Source: Taenia hydatigena
Taxonomy: Eukaryota > Platyhelminthes > Cestoda > Cyclophyllidea > Taeniidae
Length of the DNA stretch: 64,000 nt
Direction: 5' to 3'
Assembly: GCA_036345935.2 (NCBI GenBank)
Contig: JADWOT020000001.1
Location: 29,084,487-29,148,486 of the forward strand
This document shows, one piece after another, positions 21,655 through 33,384 of the stretch (position 1 is its first letter; every line of letters starts with the position of its first letter). Under the pieces are notes generated by a model that was given only the letters and a program-made list of their open reading frames with translations, ran no database searches and was not told the DNA's origin. Position numbers and translations under genes: made by a program.

Positions 21655-21830
21655 TGACTAAGTAGCCCTCACTGTCAGGCGAGAAGCTTTCGGCGAACAC
21701 GCATCCGTCATTCGTCTGCGAGGAAGAAGTGGACTCTCAGGACTAGCATAACATACATCACTTTGCCTCGTTCATTACATCACCATCGCAGAGTGCCACC
21801 TGCCTACTCTTTCACTACTCGATACGGGGA
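21655..21830 (+). repeat. AR unit, module A side
   Basis: CTATACATACATTTGACTAA, GTAGCCCTCA, GCTTTCGGCGAACACGC and the CATCACTTTGCCTCG block identify module A. The preceding 50 bases (GCCGCATCAGCACGTCGGCC) are the start of module R in reverse, so the composite unit is present. Confidence 0.55.
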
Positions 21831-22079
21831 TGTGGAAGCCTGAGATAAAAGATTAGTGAACTACCTATGATATGTTGCATTAAAATTGATTAGAGGTAGA
21901 GATTAAATGGCCACAATCTAGTTACTTATGCGATTACATCTGACCGACAAGCTGATTTCGTGGCAGGTAGGCATAGAAAGACATCTCGCTGACTCATTTT
22001 GTGGTCCTGCATTATTGTCGTCACCGAAATGTGGGAAGTGAAACCAGCACTTGATATGTCTAAAACTTTAGTTGAAGCA

Positions 22080-22440
22080 TACCACAATGCCAGAGTGAAA
22101 GAGGACAGAAAGTAAGGAGCACTAGCAACCAAGCATCAAAAATTGAAAAGAAAAATTTAAACTGACAGGAACACCTCTACTGTCACCATGTCACCAGGTT
22201 GACTGCATTTCGACCACAGTTCACCAGTGCAAAGAGTAGTTACGTACAGAAGAAGGCTGTGCAGACTACTTCATCCTCCGATAGCGTCATCACCAAACTA
22301 CCGAAAGATAAAACATGCGACGGTGTAGCTGCCTTGTCTGTCGTCGACGAGAAGACGAGGATCTGGAAATGAGTTGCGTGCATAACAGCATCCAATCACT
22401 CAAGCGTGCCGGACGCGAGTAGATGGATTATATGGATGAC
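22080..22440 (-). pseudogene. Family MP fragment with 3' module, decayed
   Basis: On the minus strand the frame reads SLVMTLSEDEVVCTAFFCT and stops at TAA. The 3' module (CTCACTCTGGCAT, then ACAGAAAG) follows on the minus strand towards 22080. It resembles the copies at 1080-1400 and 6075-6400. Upstream parts of the frame are disrupted. Confidence 0.4.
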
Positions 22441-22665
22441 CTATAGAAAGAGCGAAGCAGTTCCTTTGTGTGCATCTACTGGGTTCAATGGCCACAGTTT
22501 ACTAACGCATTCGAAAAGTGTACAATAGATTAAGCGATTGCCGCACCCACCTTGGCATTCGTTTTAATGTAATGAAAAGATTCGGCTAAGAAGCCTTATT
22601 CACTCATTGTCCTTCCCTCATATCTTCAGTGATTTTAATACCTTCGCCTACTCATTACTACACAG

Positions 22666-22739
22666 GTGCTGAAGAAAAAGCGGTTGAAGCGCAAGATGTA
22701 GCGAAACCACTTTTTGGAATCATGCCATCATACAAAATG
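22666..22739 (+). CDS. Short internal coding exon (74 bases)
   Basis: The block is preceded by CTACTCATTACTACACAG and followed by AAAATG|GTAAGG, a strong donor. The only frame without a stop reads GAEEKAVEAQDVAKPLFGIM then PSYKM, beginning with two bases of a split codon. The sequence is soluble and mixed-charge. Module K begins about 60 bases downstream, so if the exon belongs to a live gene, the downstream intron has been invaded by repeats; if not, it is an orphan fragment. I do not recognise the family, and no other copy is present in the window. Confidence 0.4.
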
Positions 22740-22794
22740 GTAAGGAGCTGGCGGTTGGTAAAGAAGGGACAAATGAGGACACTTGCTACTCGCT

Positions 22795-23075
22795 CATCAT
22801 TGCACCAAAGAAGCTTTAGTGCTGAGTTTGCTACACATTTTAATGGATTTGTTAATTTCTGTGACTGCATTCGCGCATACGTTTGTCATCATCTTCCGCA
22901 TAGGTTTTACTCCCTCAAAAACATTAGGGTGAGAGCAGACAGGGAGCATTCTTCATCGGTAATATGATGCTAGTTCAGTGAATATTCCACTTTGCTGAAG
23001 GCAGATGAAGACTGTTCGGCAGCCAGAGACGTGTTCGTCGAACGCATCTCGTCTAACTTTGAGGACTAATTAGCC
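22795..23075 (+). repeat. Modules K and A (A on minus strand)
   Basis: Module K (GCTGAGTTTGCTACACATTT, AATGGATTTGTTAATTTCTG) matches 7935-8090, 2570-2690 (minus) and 54870-54990. It is followed by module A in minus orientation (GAAGGCAGATGAAGAC, GTTCGTCGAACGC, GAGGACTAATTAGCC) and a TATATAATG at 23083. Confidence 0.55.
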
Positions 23076-23104
23076 AATGCATATATAATGCAAACGTGTC
23101 GACC

Positions 23105-23310
23105 TGACGAAGTGGCTACACATCCGTCTCCACTAATGGTGCTGCAGTCAGTCTGGCCGTAGAATTCAGCAGTGTTGCAACAGCGCCAATCGCATTAACA
23201 GCGGCGGTGGAGCAACAGCACCGGTTCTGGATACTGATACCCACCTCCATCCAATCTACTCGTTTTGAGTGAATGAGGACCAAGTAAGGAAAGACGAACT
23301 CCGCGCCTTT
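23105..23310 (+). repeat. Module R copy
   Basis: CAGTCTGGCCGTAGAATTC, CAACAGCGCC and CAGCGGCGGTGGAGCAACAG match module R. With the preceding minus-strand module A it forms a complete A-TATA-R unit. Confidence 0.5.
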
Positions 23311-23589
23311 ACACACCCTTGCGAAAGCTGCCTCAACAAGTTTTGAGACTCGATGGCCTTTGCCCTCACAAGCATCCAGTGAAAATCATCGTCTCATGTC
23401 GATGCGTACACTTCTTGCATGAGTGATGTCATGGGAGGTGTTCTTTAGACCTAAGCGAGTTCTCGTAGTCTTCGCGGCCTTAGGAATCCTCCGAGCACAG
23501 AAGGAACAAGAGAAAGCAGGCTTACAAATCTATTCCGTCTCACTGCTTTTCAGTAAATAGCTCTCGCGGTTCCGTCTTCAAGAATGCTG

Positions 23590-25470
23590 AGTGATGCCTG
23601 TTCAAACAACGTCCCAAGCGGCATCAATTACATCAATTGAAAGCGAATTCTCGAAGTAATAAAATGAAAGTATTGCTTAAAGAGCTGATCACAATGCGTG
23701 CAAAGGTCAACGGGTTCGTCTCTCCTCCTTGATCTTTACCCTCTTGGAACAAGCAGAGTGTGAGTGGTTAGCACACAAAAACTCATAGAATCCAATTGCT
23801 CGAGTCTGGCGCGCTCGGGTTATTGGGAGCTGCTGCGCACGCAGTTCATTTTTAAATCCTCGTCTTATTGTTGACAACAGACGAGGCAGTCACATCACCG
23901 CAATGTTCATGCTTCGGTGACTTTGCGAAGCTGCTATCAAAGGCCGAAATAGTCTGCCGAGCCTTCTTCTGCACATACCGAGGCTGAGCATCAGTAAACT
24001 GCTGCTACCTGATTACTTAATGACATTGGAGTTGTTGTTGCCAATTTAAATTAAATTTGATACTGGTTTTCTTGCCTTATTTTGATGTTTGGCTGCTCGT
24101 GCTTCTAAACTTTTATCCGCCTTCACTTTGGCATAGTGGTATGATTCAAATCAAGTTTCGTCCAATTCAAGTGCTAATTTTCATTACTTATTTTGGGAAG
24201 CATCGTGCGAAGGGGAATGGGATAAGCAACGGTGCTTTAGGGTGGGTAGGTGAGTATGTGTGAGGGATGCCATGGTAACCTGTAGGAGGTGGTCAGGATT
24301 AATCAAAAAAGTAGGAAAAGGAAGCAGTAATTAATGCGGATAATTCACTATAATCACCAATGCGCACAACAGTTGTCGCCTCTCAATTTTACTTCACTCC
24401 TTGGCATCGAACCGTCATCTATCTCTTCCACTAGCCAAATGCCCTCGCACTTGATGACATTAGACCTCGCAAAGAGTCGTCAGAATGAAGTCTGTGGCAA
24501 ATCGGACAAAGGTGTTTGGCCAGCCAGCATAGGCATAGACATAGACATAGTCGTTTTTCAATCCACTCACAACTTGCAAAGGATTTCACCTCTACATTTT
24601 AGTAGTCGTTGAGGTAGTGCCCGGTTGTATTATTTAGAGCAGTCAACCTCTCAGCAACCCAGCTACCCACAATCGTATCAGCACTAAACTCTCGGATGTC
24701 GACAAGGTGATCGACATTTTTATATCACTTGGAGCTGCTCAGAAAATGCAACACTGATAAATCTACTCCAAAAGCATTTAGTTTTTACTGGGGATGACTT
24801 GCCCAACAGAGGAATCAAGTGATCAGGACGGACGCCTCAAGACGAGAAGAGGGGCTATGGCTTACACTGGGTTCGTCTCTATGCCAAGCCATTCCATGGG
24901 CTACATTGAGCCACAGTTGCGTTAGAAGTATAGGCCGAAATCGGAAAACTCGTAATATGCAACTTCATCACCATTGGGTGGTAAGGTAAACAAACATCCA
25001 GTTCTCAAATTTCACTGATGGTATCGACGCACTCCAGAGAACATTGACAAAGTAACACAATCGCTAGCTGTCGATCAGGCGGATTTTCAGTAGGTTTGCT
25101 GCTCTGACCAGTCACGTACAAACCAACTTGAGCGCCAGAATGTCAGGCCGCATAAAAAACCCAACGAACTCTGGTAGAGAGCATTGTCCATCTAAGGTGT
25201 CAATCGCTATTTAATCATCATAATCATCAACTCATGTCAAGGGATAAGTGTCTTTGGGACTGTTCGTCAGTTGGAGTTGGACTAGTCAGTCAACAAATCA
25301 GTCAACAATTTGTGCAATAGCTAATTTGAAAATTTGATTCCTTTCTCACTTAATTGCCAGCGTGGCTAGCTGGTTGGATGGAAGCTTGTTATGAGCATGA
25401 CAAGTTGGCTGAATAGGCAAAAGAGGCTAGTGGTGAGCCGTCAGTGAATCAAGGCGCTGTGTATACGTTT
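23590..25470 (+). repeat. Partial second copy of the inverted-repeat element (inner left arm plus core)
   Basis: Matches 3995-5850 in the same orientation with few large indels: the family MP fragment at 23800-24000 (FGDFAKLLSKAEIVCRAFFC), module E with TGATTCAAATCAAGTTT (the AATAAA is mutated here to AATCAA), module Q at 24350-24560, and the start of module M near 25410. A 90-base block near 25110-25200 (AACTTGAGCGCCAGAATGTC) is absent at 5530 but has a counterpart at 53040-53120. The right arm is missing. Confidence 0.75.
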
Positions 25471-25789
25471 ATAGCTGCGTGTGAAGTTTTCAATTTTACT
25501 GGCATTGTCCCTGTTGGCAGCAGGGTTGCTGGCATTCACCGTGGGAGGAATAATGCACTGCGTTGAGTAGTTGGATCGTCTACAGGCACAGTCTCATGAA
25601 CAACAAAACTGGACTGCTGATCTGCAAGTCAACAGAGGAGGTGGCAATATCCTTACGCCACAGTCGGCAACATTGACAACGTAAAGGCTACAGATATGGG
25701 TGACTAGGTGATGCTCCAACTAATGACGATACCTTTCGTGCAGATTTGAGTGACACTACGCACTCAGTGATACAGCTGACTGACCGACT

Positions 25790-26040
25790 GGCTGGCCAAT
25801 CTGCAATCTCGGTCGGCCAGCCACACAGAATCGTTTCTCAGAGAAGGAACCTGCAAATAACTGCTGGTCTACCTTTGTTAACCACCTAGCTTGTCAGCTA
25901 AAGATAGCTTGCAACCCAGCCAACTCAAACATTGTTTGATTTCCAGCAGAAGCCAATCAGAGGGGCTAGTAAGCCCTGTTTGGAGTAATCTCTTCAGTTT
26001 GTTGTTCAAAGCAAACCATTTAAGACCTACGGGTGGCGTC
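25790..26040 (-). repeat. Inverted partner of 18360-18560
   Basis: See that entry. On the minus strand GATTGGCTTC, GCTAGGTGGTTAACAAAGG and AACGATTCTGTGTGGCTGG mark the similarity. Confidence 0.4.
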
Positions 26041-26129
26041 AGTCAAGGCATTCACCAAATGGGACATTATCATTAAGATGATTGCAAAGCCGGTGGTTAG
26101 AGGAGATTCTTGGGCGACGAACAATAGCA

Positions 26130-26400
26130 CAAGGTCGTACCTCCATCCGGATCGTCGTAAAGGGGCAGTGCTGAAGGTTCCACTGCTACGCCACCTTCAC
26201 TACAGAGTTGCTATGTATGTAAGCTTGACTAAGTAGTCCTCAATGCTAGGTGAGAGGCGTCTGACGAACACGCTTCTGGCTACAGAACAGTCGAAATCAT
26301 CTTCCGTTGAGGGAGTAAAGCACTCTCTGAACCAGCATAACCCTCATCACACTCAACCTCTCATTACATTACCAATGGGAAGTGCTCCGTACCTGTTTTC
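26130..26400 (+). repeat. AR unit (R start in reverse, then module A)
   Basis: GCTACGCCACCTTCACTACA, TATGTATGTAAGCTTGACTA, AGTAGTCCTCAATGCTAGG and TCTGACGAACACGCTTCTGG identify the unit; module A continues through CCAGCATAACCCTCATCACA and ACCAATGGG. Confidence 0.6.
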
Positions 26401-26699
26401 GCCTCACTCTTAAGAAAAAGATAAAAGCCAAGGAGAAGAAAATTAGCGAGTAGACCCTACGAAGATGGGTAGGTGGTTGAGAATTGGGTAATCCACTTAG
26501 CATGCCACACGAATGTCCTCTCTTGCTAACCTGCATGGTTGTTAAAATGTGTACCGCTCTTAACTGAAGTAGCCAAGTTGTGCTCCTTTGTTTACTACCG
26601 TTCTTTGACAAATCCTAGAAGTGTGTGATTGACTTAGCTTTTTTTTGCAAAACGAGTAGAATGAGAGCTGACAGGCCCTTTGAAGGTGAGCTATTGCCT

Positions 26700-27290
26700 C
26701 ATTGGTGAGAAGAAACTTGTCTGTGTTTGAGGAGTAGGAGGGGAAGGAGGAGTATAAAGCTGAATTGGCGCTCCTACCGATCTCTTATTAAGAGGTGTCC
26801 ACGTCAACTGCAAACACCATTAAAGGGCTGGTTTGCGCATAACCAAGCTAATGTTATTCATTTCAACTAAAACATGATGCTTGTCAATATGTGCTGATGC
26901 TATGGATGGAGTTTAGCATGCCAAGCCTAAGTTGACTGCGCTGCAATAGCCCAGTGATTGGACGCTTACATAAGTAAAAAGTTGCACAAGACGATTCCCT
27001 GTCCGACTACGCTACTATGTCCCTGGAACGTAAGAATGGTAATGTGGCTGTCTTAGCACTTAGGGAGGCTGAAGCTGGAGAGATGAGTTGGTGTTTGGGG
27101 GCAAGTAGCATGCGGCGAATAAGCTTCTCGTTGCGAAATCGCCATCATATACCCTCAAGGGGGAAGCGTACTCTCCAATCCACCATGGCGCGCATTACTC
27201 TGCCTCGATCGTGGCATCACCAATGGAGAGCGTTCGCTACCTGCTCTTACTCTACTTATTCTAAGGGAATAAATGTAGTGCTTGTTAGTC
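26700..27290 (+). repeat. Family I segment with module A end, copy 2
   Basis: Counterpart of 19715-20220. A CCTGGAACGTAAGAATGGTAATGTGG stretch also matches 49385-49415 (CCGAAACGTAAGAATAGCGATGTGG). It ends with TTATTCTAAGGGAATAAATG. Confidence 0.5.
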
Positions 27291-27299
27291 AGTGACCCA

Positions 27300-28370
27300 G
27301 CCGACAAGTACTTTGTGAATCGACGAAATTTACTCGGGTATGGATTAGCAGTGCAGAAAATTCGAAGGAGAATCTTTTTTATTGATACTACTGTCCACTT
27401 TCATGAACGCCTTGAATGCAACAGTTAATCACATTATCCTCTTTTCACTATATCCCTCTCTCTGTAGATCGACGATCATCCTGAGACCTAGCCTGTGACA
27501 TGCTTCTGATAACAAGCAAGGCCCATTCGGCGTGTCAACTAATGTTTTGCCATCCAAAATCACTCCAAAGGCATTACAACTGCTTCGACTGTCTCGTTGT
27601 CACCCTTAAGGTGGTCTTAAGGTGAACAATATTGCCACCCTCCGTGTAAGGACATCACTTTCCTCATTGCCGCCTGTACTTGCAGTCAGTTGATATGACG
27701 TGCCTCGTCGACTAGCAAACCAGCCAGCCGATAGAATGGCCATGTCTCCCACGAACCAACTGTCAGGTGTGACTGTGGCTACAAGTTAACCAGGTCCTGC
27801 CAGCATGCGTCTCTCCTTACCCACTAATGATTTAACGTTATCTTTGTCTGATTTTGCTTCAATATAGGGTCAACAGCGCCTTCGGTGTGACACCAATCTT
27901 TATTCAAATCAACCGCCAGGGTAGGGACAAGGGGAATGTGAAGAGGAAGGACTAATTTAAGCGTCGACTCTCGGCCACAGAACTAGCAGAAGATCCATCG
28001 AAGCCCTTTATGCCTCTTGCCGATTCTGAGTAGATGCCTTGCATCCGAAAGTATCAGGAGCAGGGTAGAAGGAGTCATGAAAGGGAGGAGGCAATAAATT
28101 GGCGAAGGATGAGAAGAAGGAAGGGTAAGTAGGCGGGAAGTATAGTGAGATGAAAAGAGTTTTTACGCGCAGGCATTTTACTTTCATCACTGCTTGCTGG
28201 AAAAATGTGCCGAGATTGATGGCGTTCTCATTTTAAGTAATCAAAATGGCAGTAGCGCCAACGTTCATACCACTGACAGCTGCCCGAGAAAAGAAACATG
28301 CCACCAAGAAGACGAGTGACGCTGTTCCACTCTTTGGCTAATTACCACGTCATCCACCACCTCACTGGCT
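27300..28370. other. No gene seen
   Basis: About 1 kb without a named module or a splice-supported frame. The minus frame at 28008-28190 is pyrimidine-rich and biased in composition, and I do not support it. Confidence 0.3.
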
Positions 28371-28373
28371 CAT

Positions 28374-28640
28374 GTGGCTAAAGTGGTGACCGCGATCGGC
28401 CACGGCAAACACGTCCAAGCCTCCAGACTCGAGTTGAAGCGTCTCAACGTCTCACTTTTGCCACTTCCACTACCCACACGTGCACGCTTACAAGAAATCG
28501 GGCAAAGGACTGTAAACCAACTGCCACAGCATAGTAGCCTAACAAAAGATGGAGGTAGAGCTGCTATGCAACACTTGTTATGTGAGTTAAGCAGGAGGAG
28601 GAGGAGAAGGGAAAGAAGACAGTGCATTTGTGTGGAAAGG
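28374..28640 (+). CDS. Candidate exon with donor, arginine-rich end
   Basis: The plus frame is open from a GTG codon for 89 codons: AKVVTAIGHGKHVQASRLEL, LKRLNVSLL, ARLQEIGQRTVNQLPQ, ending in a run of arginines and CICVER. An excellent donor (GGAAAG|GTGAGT) lies at its 3' end, five bases before the in-frame TGA. The opposite strand is also open over the same bases (28370-28678, leucine-rich) and it too has a GTGAGT near its start, so the strand is uncertain; AGG repeats drive part of this. No homologous copy seen. Confidence 0.25.
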
Positions 28641-29009
28641 TGAGTAAAAGGCTTACTTCCACTCACCTGTCTATTCAAATGATTAGTCAGAACAAAGACA
28701 AGGCATCGGAGCTGACAAATGAGTCTCTAGTGGTCAAGCAGGTTTAATTTTAAGTGGGTGTGGATCTTATTACGCCTCACAGACCTCAATAGCGCTCCAA
28801 CCAAGACGTCTGGAAGTAAGTTTGGCCAGATGGGCGTCAATAAGCCAGGAGTGCCAAGAGGAAGGAGGCTTTCAACTTCTCGATTTAATGTTTTCATAAG
28901 GCTGTATCACTTGCAGCCTCATGGAATAATTAGCAGTAAACAGCCAACAAACCAATGCCGTCGTTTACCTCCTGGCAAACTGAACACAAATACGCTTGAC
29001 TAATCATTT

Positions 29010-29190
29010 GTAAATGTTGAGCGAAAAGCGTTCGGCGAACACGCTTCTGATTACAACCCATCCTCACCTGCCTTCGAGGGAGAAGGGTACTCTCTGTGCC
29101 AGCACAACCCTCATCACTCCGACTAGCTCAATGCACCATCAATAGAGTGCTCACTACATTTTCGCATTCTACTCGATGCAAAGAAAACAA
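29010..29190 (+). repeat. Module A copy
   Basis: GAGCGAAAAGCGTTCGGCGA, ACACGCTTCTGATTACA, CTTCGAGGGAGAAGGGTAC and CCAGCACAACCCTCATCACT. Confidence 0.6.
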
Positions 29191-29455
29191 GGTAGCCCTG
29201 TCTTTGCCTGAAACTTTCTCTCCCAAATAAGATCTATTTTATTAAAAAGGGGCTCCAGCGAGCTATCACGATGTGCTTCTTTTGTCGTACTGCATGGCTG
29301 CTTTGCCACAAAACCTATGCAACAATGTATTGCTCACCCAAATCGCTAGCTTTTGGATTACTGAAAGAGGTCAGCTGACTTGTTCGAGGCTTCACGTGAC
29401 TCACCTGAACCCTCCAGGACGAGCTGACAGGAGACACACGTTGAGCTTGATCTTG

Positions 29456-30680
29456 CAGGTTTGACTGACAGCAAGATCAAATCACCACACGCATTAACTG
29501 AGGGCAAGAATCTGCTTTCACGTTAGGATTCACTTTGATTGTTCCTTTATCGTGTGAGAGAGAATTGGATCCACTTTCACCTCATCTGCCGAGTTGCCGA
29601 AATTCATTTCAGGCCAGTTGGCATCAAATTCCATTCCTCTCTACTTTAGCAGTAGTCAGGTCCATTCTCTAGTCTTTTGGCTTCGTGTTAACAATTTACT
29701 TAGCCAAAAGACAATAGCCCACCAAAGCTGTTGGATAATTGATGGGCCATTCAGTCGTTCTACAGCTTGGACAATAACTATTCAAGTTCAAGTCTAGCTG
29801 ACTCATTAGGTAGTAGGTTGTGGAGGGCCAGAGGTACCTATTAAGCAGCCAATAAGGTAGGTGATAAGCTATTCATTAACCAGACCGCAAAGTAGTCGAT
29901 TAACTGGGAGCCACAGTCACATCAAATCGTCGTATCATCTTAAACATGACCAACCATTCGGACTGTTGGTCATTTTACTCATCCCAGAAATCAAGGACAC
30001 CGTAGCATAGTTGCTGGCACCTCATCGTATTAAGGGACACCCTATAAGGTTTAATCCACGCTTTTTTACTTTCACAAATCCCAATTGCAAACATGCTGCT
30101 TTTTCGGTCCCCTGGCTTGATGGATTGCTGATTAACTTGAGACGTAGCCTCTCTTACCCTCACCAACTATTGTGGCCCATTTGATGTGCCAAATGGATAT
30201 GCCATAGTCAGAGCTACTGCAGCAGAGATGATAGCTTTGCCTAAATTGATCGACTTAACCTAAGTCTTGAGGATTGCATTGGCATAGTAACACAGGCGCC
30301 CAACGGTTAATGTGGCCAAATGAGTGTCAAGCAACAGGTGACACACCTCTCAGACTGCTAGAAAGGGAATTAGGTGTGTTCGTTTTGGATAAGATGCAAG
30401 GCAGTCTGTACAGGTGGGATTTTGTTGTGACCAAAAGAAAATGCACACACTCTCTCGTCTGTGAACACTTGGTTGCCCGCTTTACCAAAGTCCACCATCG
30501 CACGAAATGGCGCTGAAGCAGCAGAAATGTCAATCAAACAAACAATCCGCCCTCTTGGAAAGGAGCGTCAGTTTCAATCATAAAGACACCGAATAAAAGT
30601 TAAAAAGCACTGATAGATTATCCTAATGACTTTAGTAGCACAAACAGAAATTGCAATCATTCTAAGCTTGGAAGTTACTC
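29456..30680 (+). repeat. Segmental direct repeat, copy 1
   Basis: Matches 34831-36815 at about 90% in two blocks: 29456-30030 with 34831-35410, and 30110-30680 with 36288-36815. This copy lacks two blocks present in the other copy, so it serves as the shorter reference. Frames inside (29594-29797 plus, 30274-30516 plus) are not consistently open in the other copy and I do not call genes from them. Confidence 0.8.
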
Positions 30681-30749
30681 TGTTAAATTTTAAATGGGCA
30701 CTTTAGCAGGCTAGCCATGCTAACCGGTCTATTGAGCTGCGTCAGTACA

Positions 30750-31020
30750 AATAAAGCCTACTCGTTGCCCGCTTTTGCTCTACTTTTCTTAAGGGAATGA
30801 TAGTCGAGTCTGTCACACATTTCGATGGATTTGCTGGTTTGTTTACGCCCTCATGCCCGTACCCAAAGGTATCTGACCACAAAGGACCATTCCTCCACCA
30901 TTTTACTTTAGAGCTTTTTTCCCCGAACAAATAGATTTGGAGCAGGCAGCTTCTCGTCAAACACTGAGGACTACGTTGTCAAGCACATGTAGTGCAAATG
31001 CGCCGATGCACCGAAATGGT
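30750..31020 (+). repeat. Module K start and AR unit
   Basis: GAATGATAGTCGAGTCTGTC, ACACATTTCGATGGATTTGC match module K; GCTTCTCGTCAAACACTGAG, GACTACGTTGTCAAGCACATG is the minus-strand start of module A, followed by the ATGCGCCGATG of module R. Confidence 0.5.
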
Positions 31021-31720
31021 TTCCGATTTGTCAACATTAGCAAATGGTTCGGTGACCAAATGCCAACTCAGAGTTAAAAGGAGTAGTAGAGGGCTTTTCC
31101 CTTATTCCAATCCCCTTGCACTATGACAAGATACTTCGAGTCAAAATAAAGCCTTTTGTCATATCAGGTCCTAATTTTTGCCAACCACTTGAGTGACATC
31201 GGGCAAAAGGTAATGACGTAAACACTTGTGGTTGGCAAAAATTATCAGTGAGTGAGAAGGGGCACATGGTGGCAGTACCTGCAGCACAATGACGAAAACT
31301 GGTCCGCTAGTCAACGAGGGAGCTGCAGTATCAACCGATTCCACGTACAAATGTCTGTGGTGATGTCCTCACGTCGAGGTTGGCAATGATGACACAAAAT
31401 GCGGGTCAATACATCAAACGGGTCATGCTCGCTGTTGGAGGTAAGACATAGGTTAGGTCATGGGTTGATCACTAATGTGTCAAGTCGAATTGGTAATAGC
31501 AAGTGGGGTACGGTACTGTGCTTAGCATTTAGGGCATAAATGAAATCAGGTGGCGATGGAAGTTCCAGCACTTCTAAGCTCCGACCTCATTTAGTGTAAC
31601 TGGGAGGAATATCCACTCAACCACATGAAGAGAATTTGTCCTTATTGCAGCGGCGATTACCAAAACTCAAATGCCGTGTTGCGCAGAAACTAAAGTCTGA
31701 ATCTATAAGCTGACGATTGA
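31021..31720. other. No gene seen
   Basis: The segment contains a short inverted pair: CTAATTTTTGCCAACCAC at 31171-31188 and GTGGTTGGCAAAAATTA at 31228-31244, enclosing about 39 bases; it could form a hairpin. Nothing else is recognisable. Confidence 0.35.
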
Positions 31721-31799
31721 AGGCATCGATATGAGAGGATTGATAATTGAGGAGAAGGCGGTGCAAACGGTGTCTGCCAAAGGGCCTTTAAGCACAAGC

Positions 31800-32015
31800 A
31801 ACCTCTTGACCAAAAGAAGAAAAATTGTACCAAATTTGAGGATGCCCGCAGCTTTGGCGATATGCCCTAGCTGTCCTCGCTCCAAGCGAGTGGAGGACAA
31901 TGAGCGGAAGATAAACTTTGGCGTTCATCTCCCCCAATTGGTCATTCTTTGGTTGAAACGTGCAGGGGATGTGCATGTATATGGCTGTCTCCGTCATTGG
32001 CGGCGTGATGAGCAA
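31800..32015 (-). pseudogene. Coding-like fragment of the SPM-x-E type
   Basis: The minus frame reads PPMTETAIYMHIPCTFQPKN, DQLGEMNAKVYLPL. The spacing of SPM-E, YxH, the F-Q element and GE-NAK matches module A/R-derived frames (SPMMEIDTH at 8336; YSFQGCEGQEGEINAK at 9150). It is bounded by module R-like sequence at 32000-32150 on the other side. A plus frame (31731-32186, 151 codons) covers the same bases but matches no other copy. Remnant status is likely. Confidence 0.25.
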
Positions 32016-32149
32016 GGTAGTGTGAAGGGGACTAGGCGCATTATTTCTGCTATATCGCCGCTATCTCTGTGTCCGTTGCTGCTGCAAGGAGGCAGAGGCA
32101 GGCACACACGTCTTTCGGTTGTCTTGATCAGCCAGTTCACCGGTGCATC

Positions 32150-32425
32150 ATTTTCTAACGTCACGTCACTATCAGCTAATAGGTAAAAATAAGCAGAGAC
32201 TACTAAGACTGTATTAGGCCCCAGAAGGGAACTCTTACCCTAATTCTCCACGGTACCTGTGGCTAGAGAGTTGTCACCGAAATGCATTAAGTGCAAAGCA
32301 ATCGGAATTAAGGCCAATCATTAATTATCATTGTCATTTAGACGTGTCACATGTGTCGCTGTGCACAAAGATCCACTCGTGCTCCTCAATTCCTTCGAAC
32401 GAACAAGAAAACCAGCACTTATTAT
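32150..32425 (+). repeat. Family C dispersed repeat, copy 2
   Basis: Same signature as 13225-13545 with the 5' part shortened. It begins near CACTATCAGCTAATAGGTAA and ends after AACAAGAAAACCAGC. Confidence 0.65.
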
Positions 32426-32924
32426 GCTGTGGGCATTGCCCTGCTAGGCCAACTTAATATGACCTGCCAGCATCCGGAATTCAAATGTCACAATTCGACC
32501 TATTCGCTTGGTCTTCTATTCCTCCTATCAGGAGGCCCGAGTAGGTCACAAAACTGAGAGATGGGGTCATTGGGCTGCAGACTGTGTTAAAATCACAGAA
32601 TGCAGACATACACTTCCAACTCTATGAGTACACGACTGTGGACTCTAATCTCTCTCCTCCTCCTCTTTTACATAATTCAACCACCAAACCAGCACCTTGT
32701 ACATTCGTCTGCATTGTCTCATCACAGCTAGTCGACTTTTGCTCCTTCTCTGCCCTGTTTGCATTCATCTTGGACATGCTGACATACACGGGCAGTAAGG
32801 CTTTCGCTGCTTGCAAATAAAGTAGCTAAATTGTGGTCTTTTGTTTATTCTCGTCCTCTAATAGGCACATTGAAATGTGTGAATGACTCGACTCTCTTCC
32901 GTTCAAAACGGAAGAGTGAGAGCA

Positions 32925-33275
32925 GGCGGAGTAAGTCCTTGTTTTCCTTGAAAACAGATGACGACAGTTCCATATGGAGAAGCGTGTTCGCCGAAGGCTC
33001 CTCGTCTAACATTGAGAACTACTTAGCCCAGGACATATATATGGCGAATGTGCCGATGTGGCGAAGTGGCTGTGGTGGTGGTAAATCTGGCCGTTCTGAT
33101 CAGCGAAGCGGCAACTGTGCATGCATCTCTGCATTCTCACTGCAGCACCTACCATAGAGGCAACAACGAAGCAGTGATGTGGCCAGGCCTTCTCTTGGCG
33201 TCCTTCATCCTCAACTAGTAATGGAGAATGTCGCCTACCTGTATTCTAGCTACTCGTTCTGACATGGCTAAGTGA
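32925..33275 (+). repeat. Complete A-TATA-R unit
   Basis: Module A on the minus strand (GACGACAGTTCC, GTGTTCGCCGAAGG, CTCGTCTAACATTGAGAACT, ACTTAGCCC), a central ACATATATATGGCG, and module R on the plus strand (CGATGTGGCGAAGTGGCTGT, AATCTGGCCGTTCTGATCAG, CCAGGCCTTCTCTTGGCGTC, AATGGAGAATGTCGCCTACC). The tail continues into family D at 33385. Confidence 0.65.
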
Positions 33276-33384
33276 GAAAAGATGAATGTCGAATTAGTTG
33301 CGACGTTTCAGAAAGGCGACCACTTAAAGCTTTTACGAGTCAAACAAACTCAAGGCGTAATAAGAAACATCAATTTTGTTAATA

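Noticed and set aside
31731..32186. 151-codon plus frame, the longest in the window
   Set aside because: It overlaps module R and family C sequence, and the opposite strand carries the frame that matches other copies.
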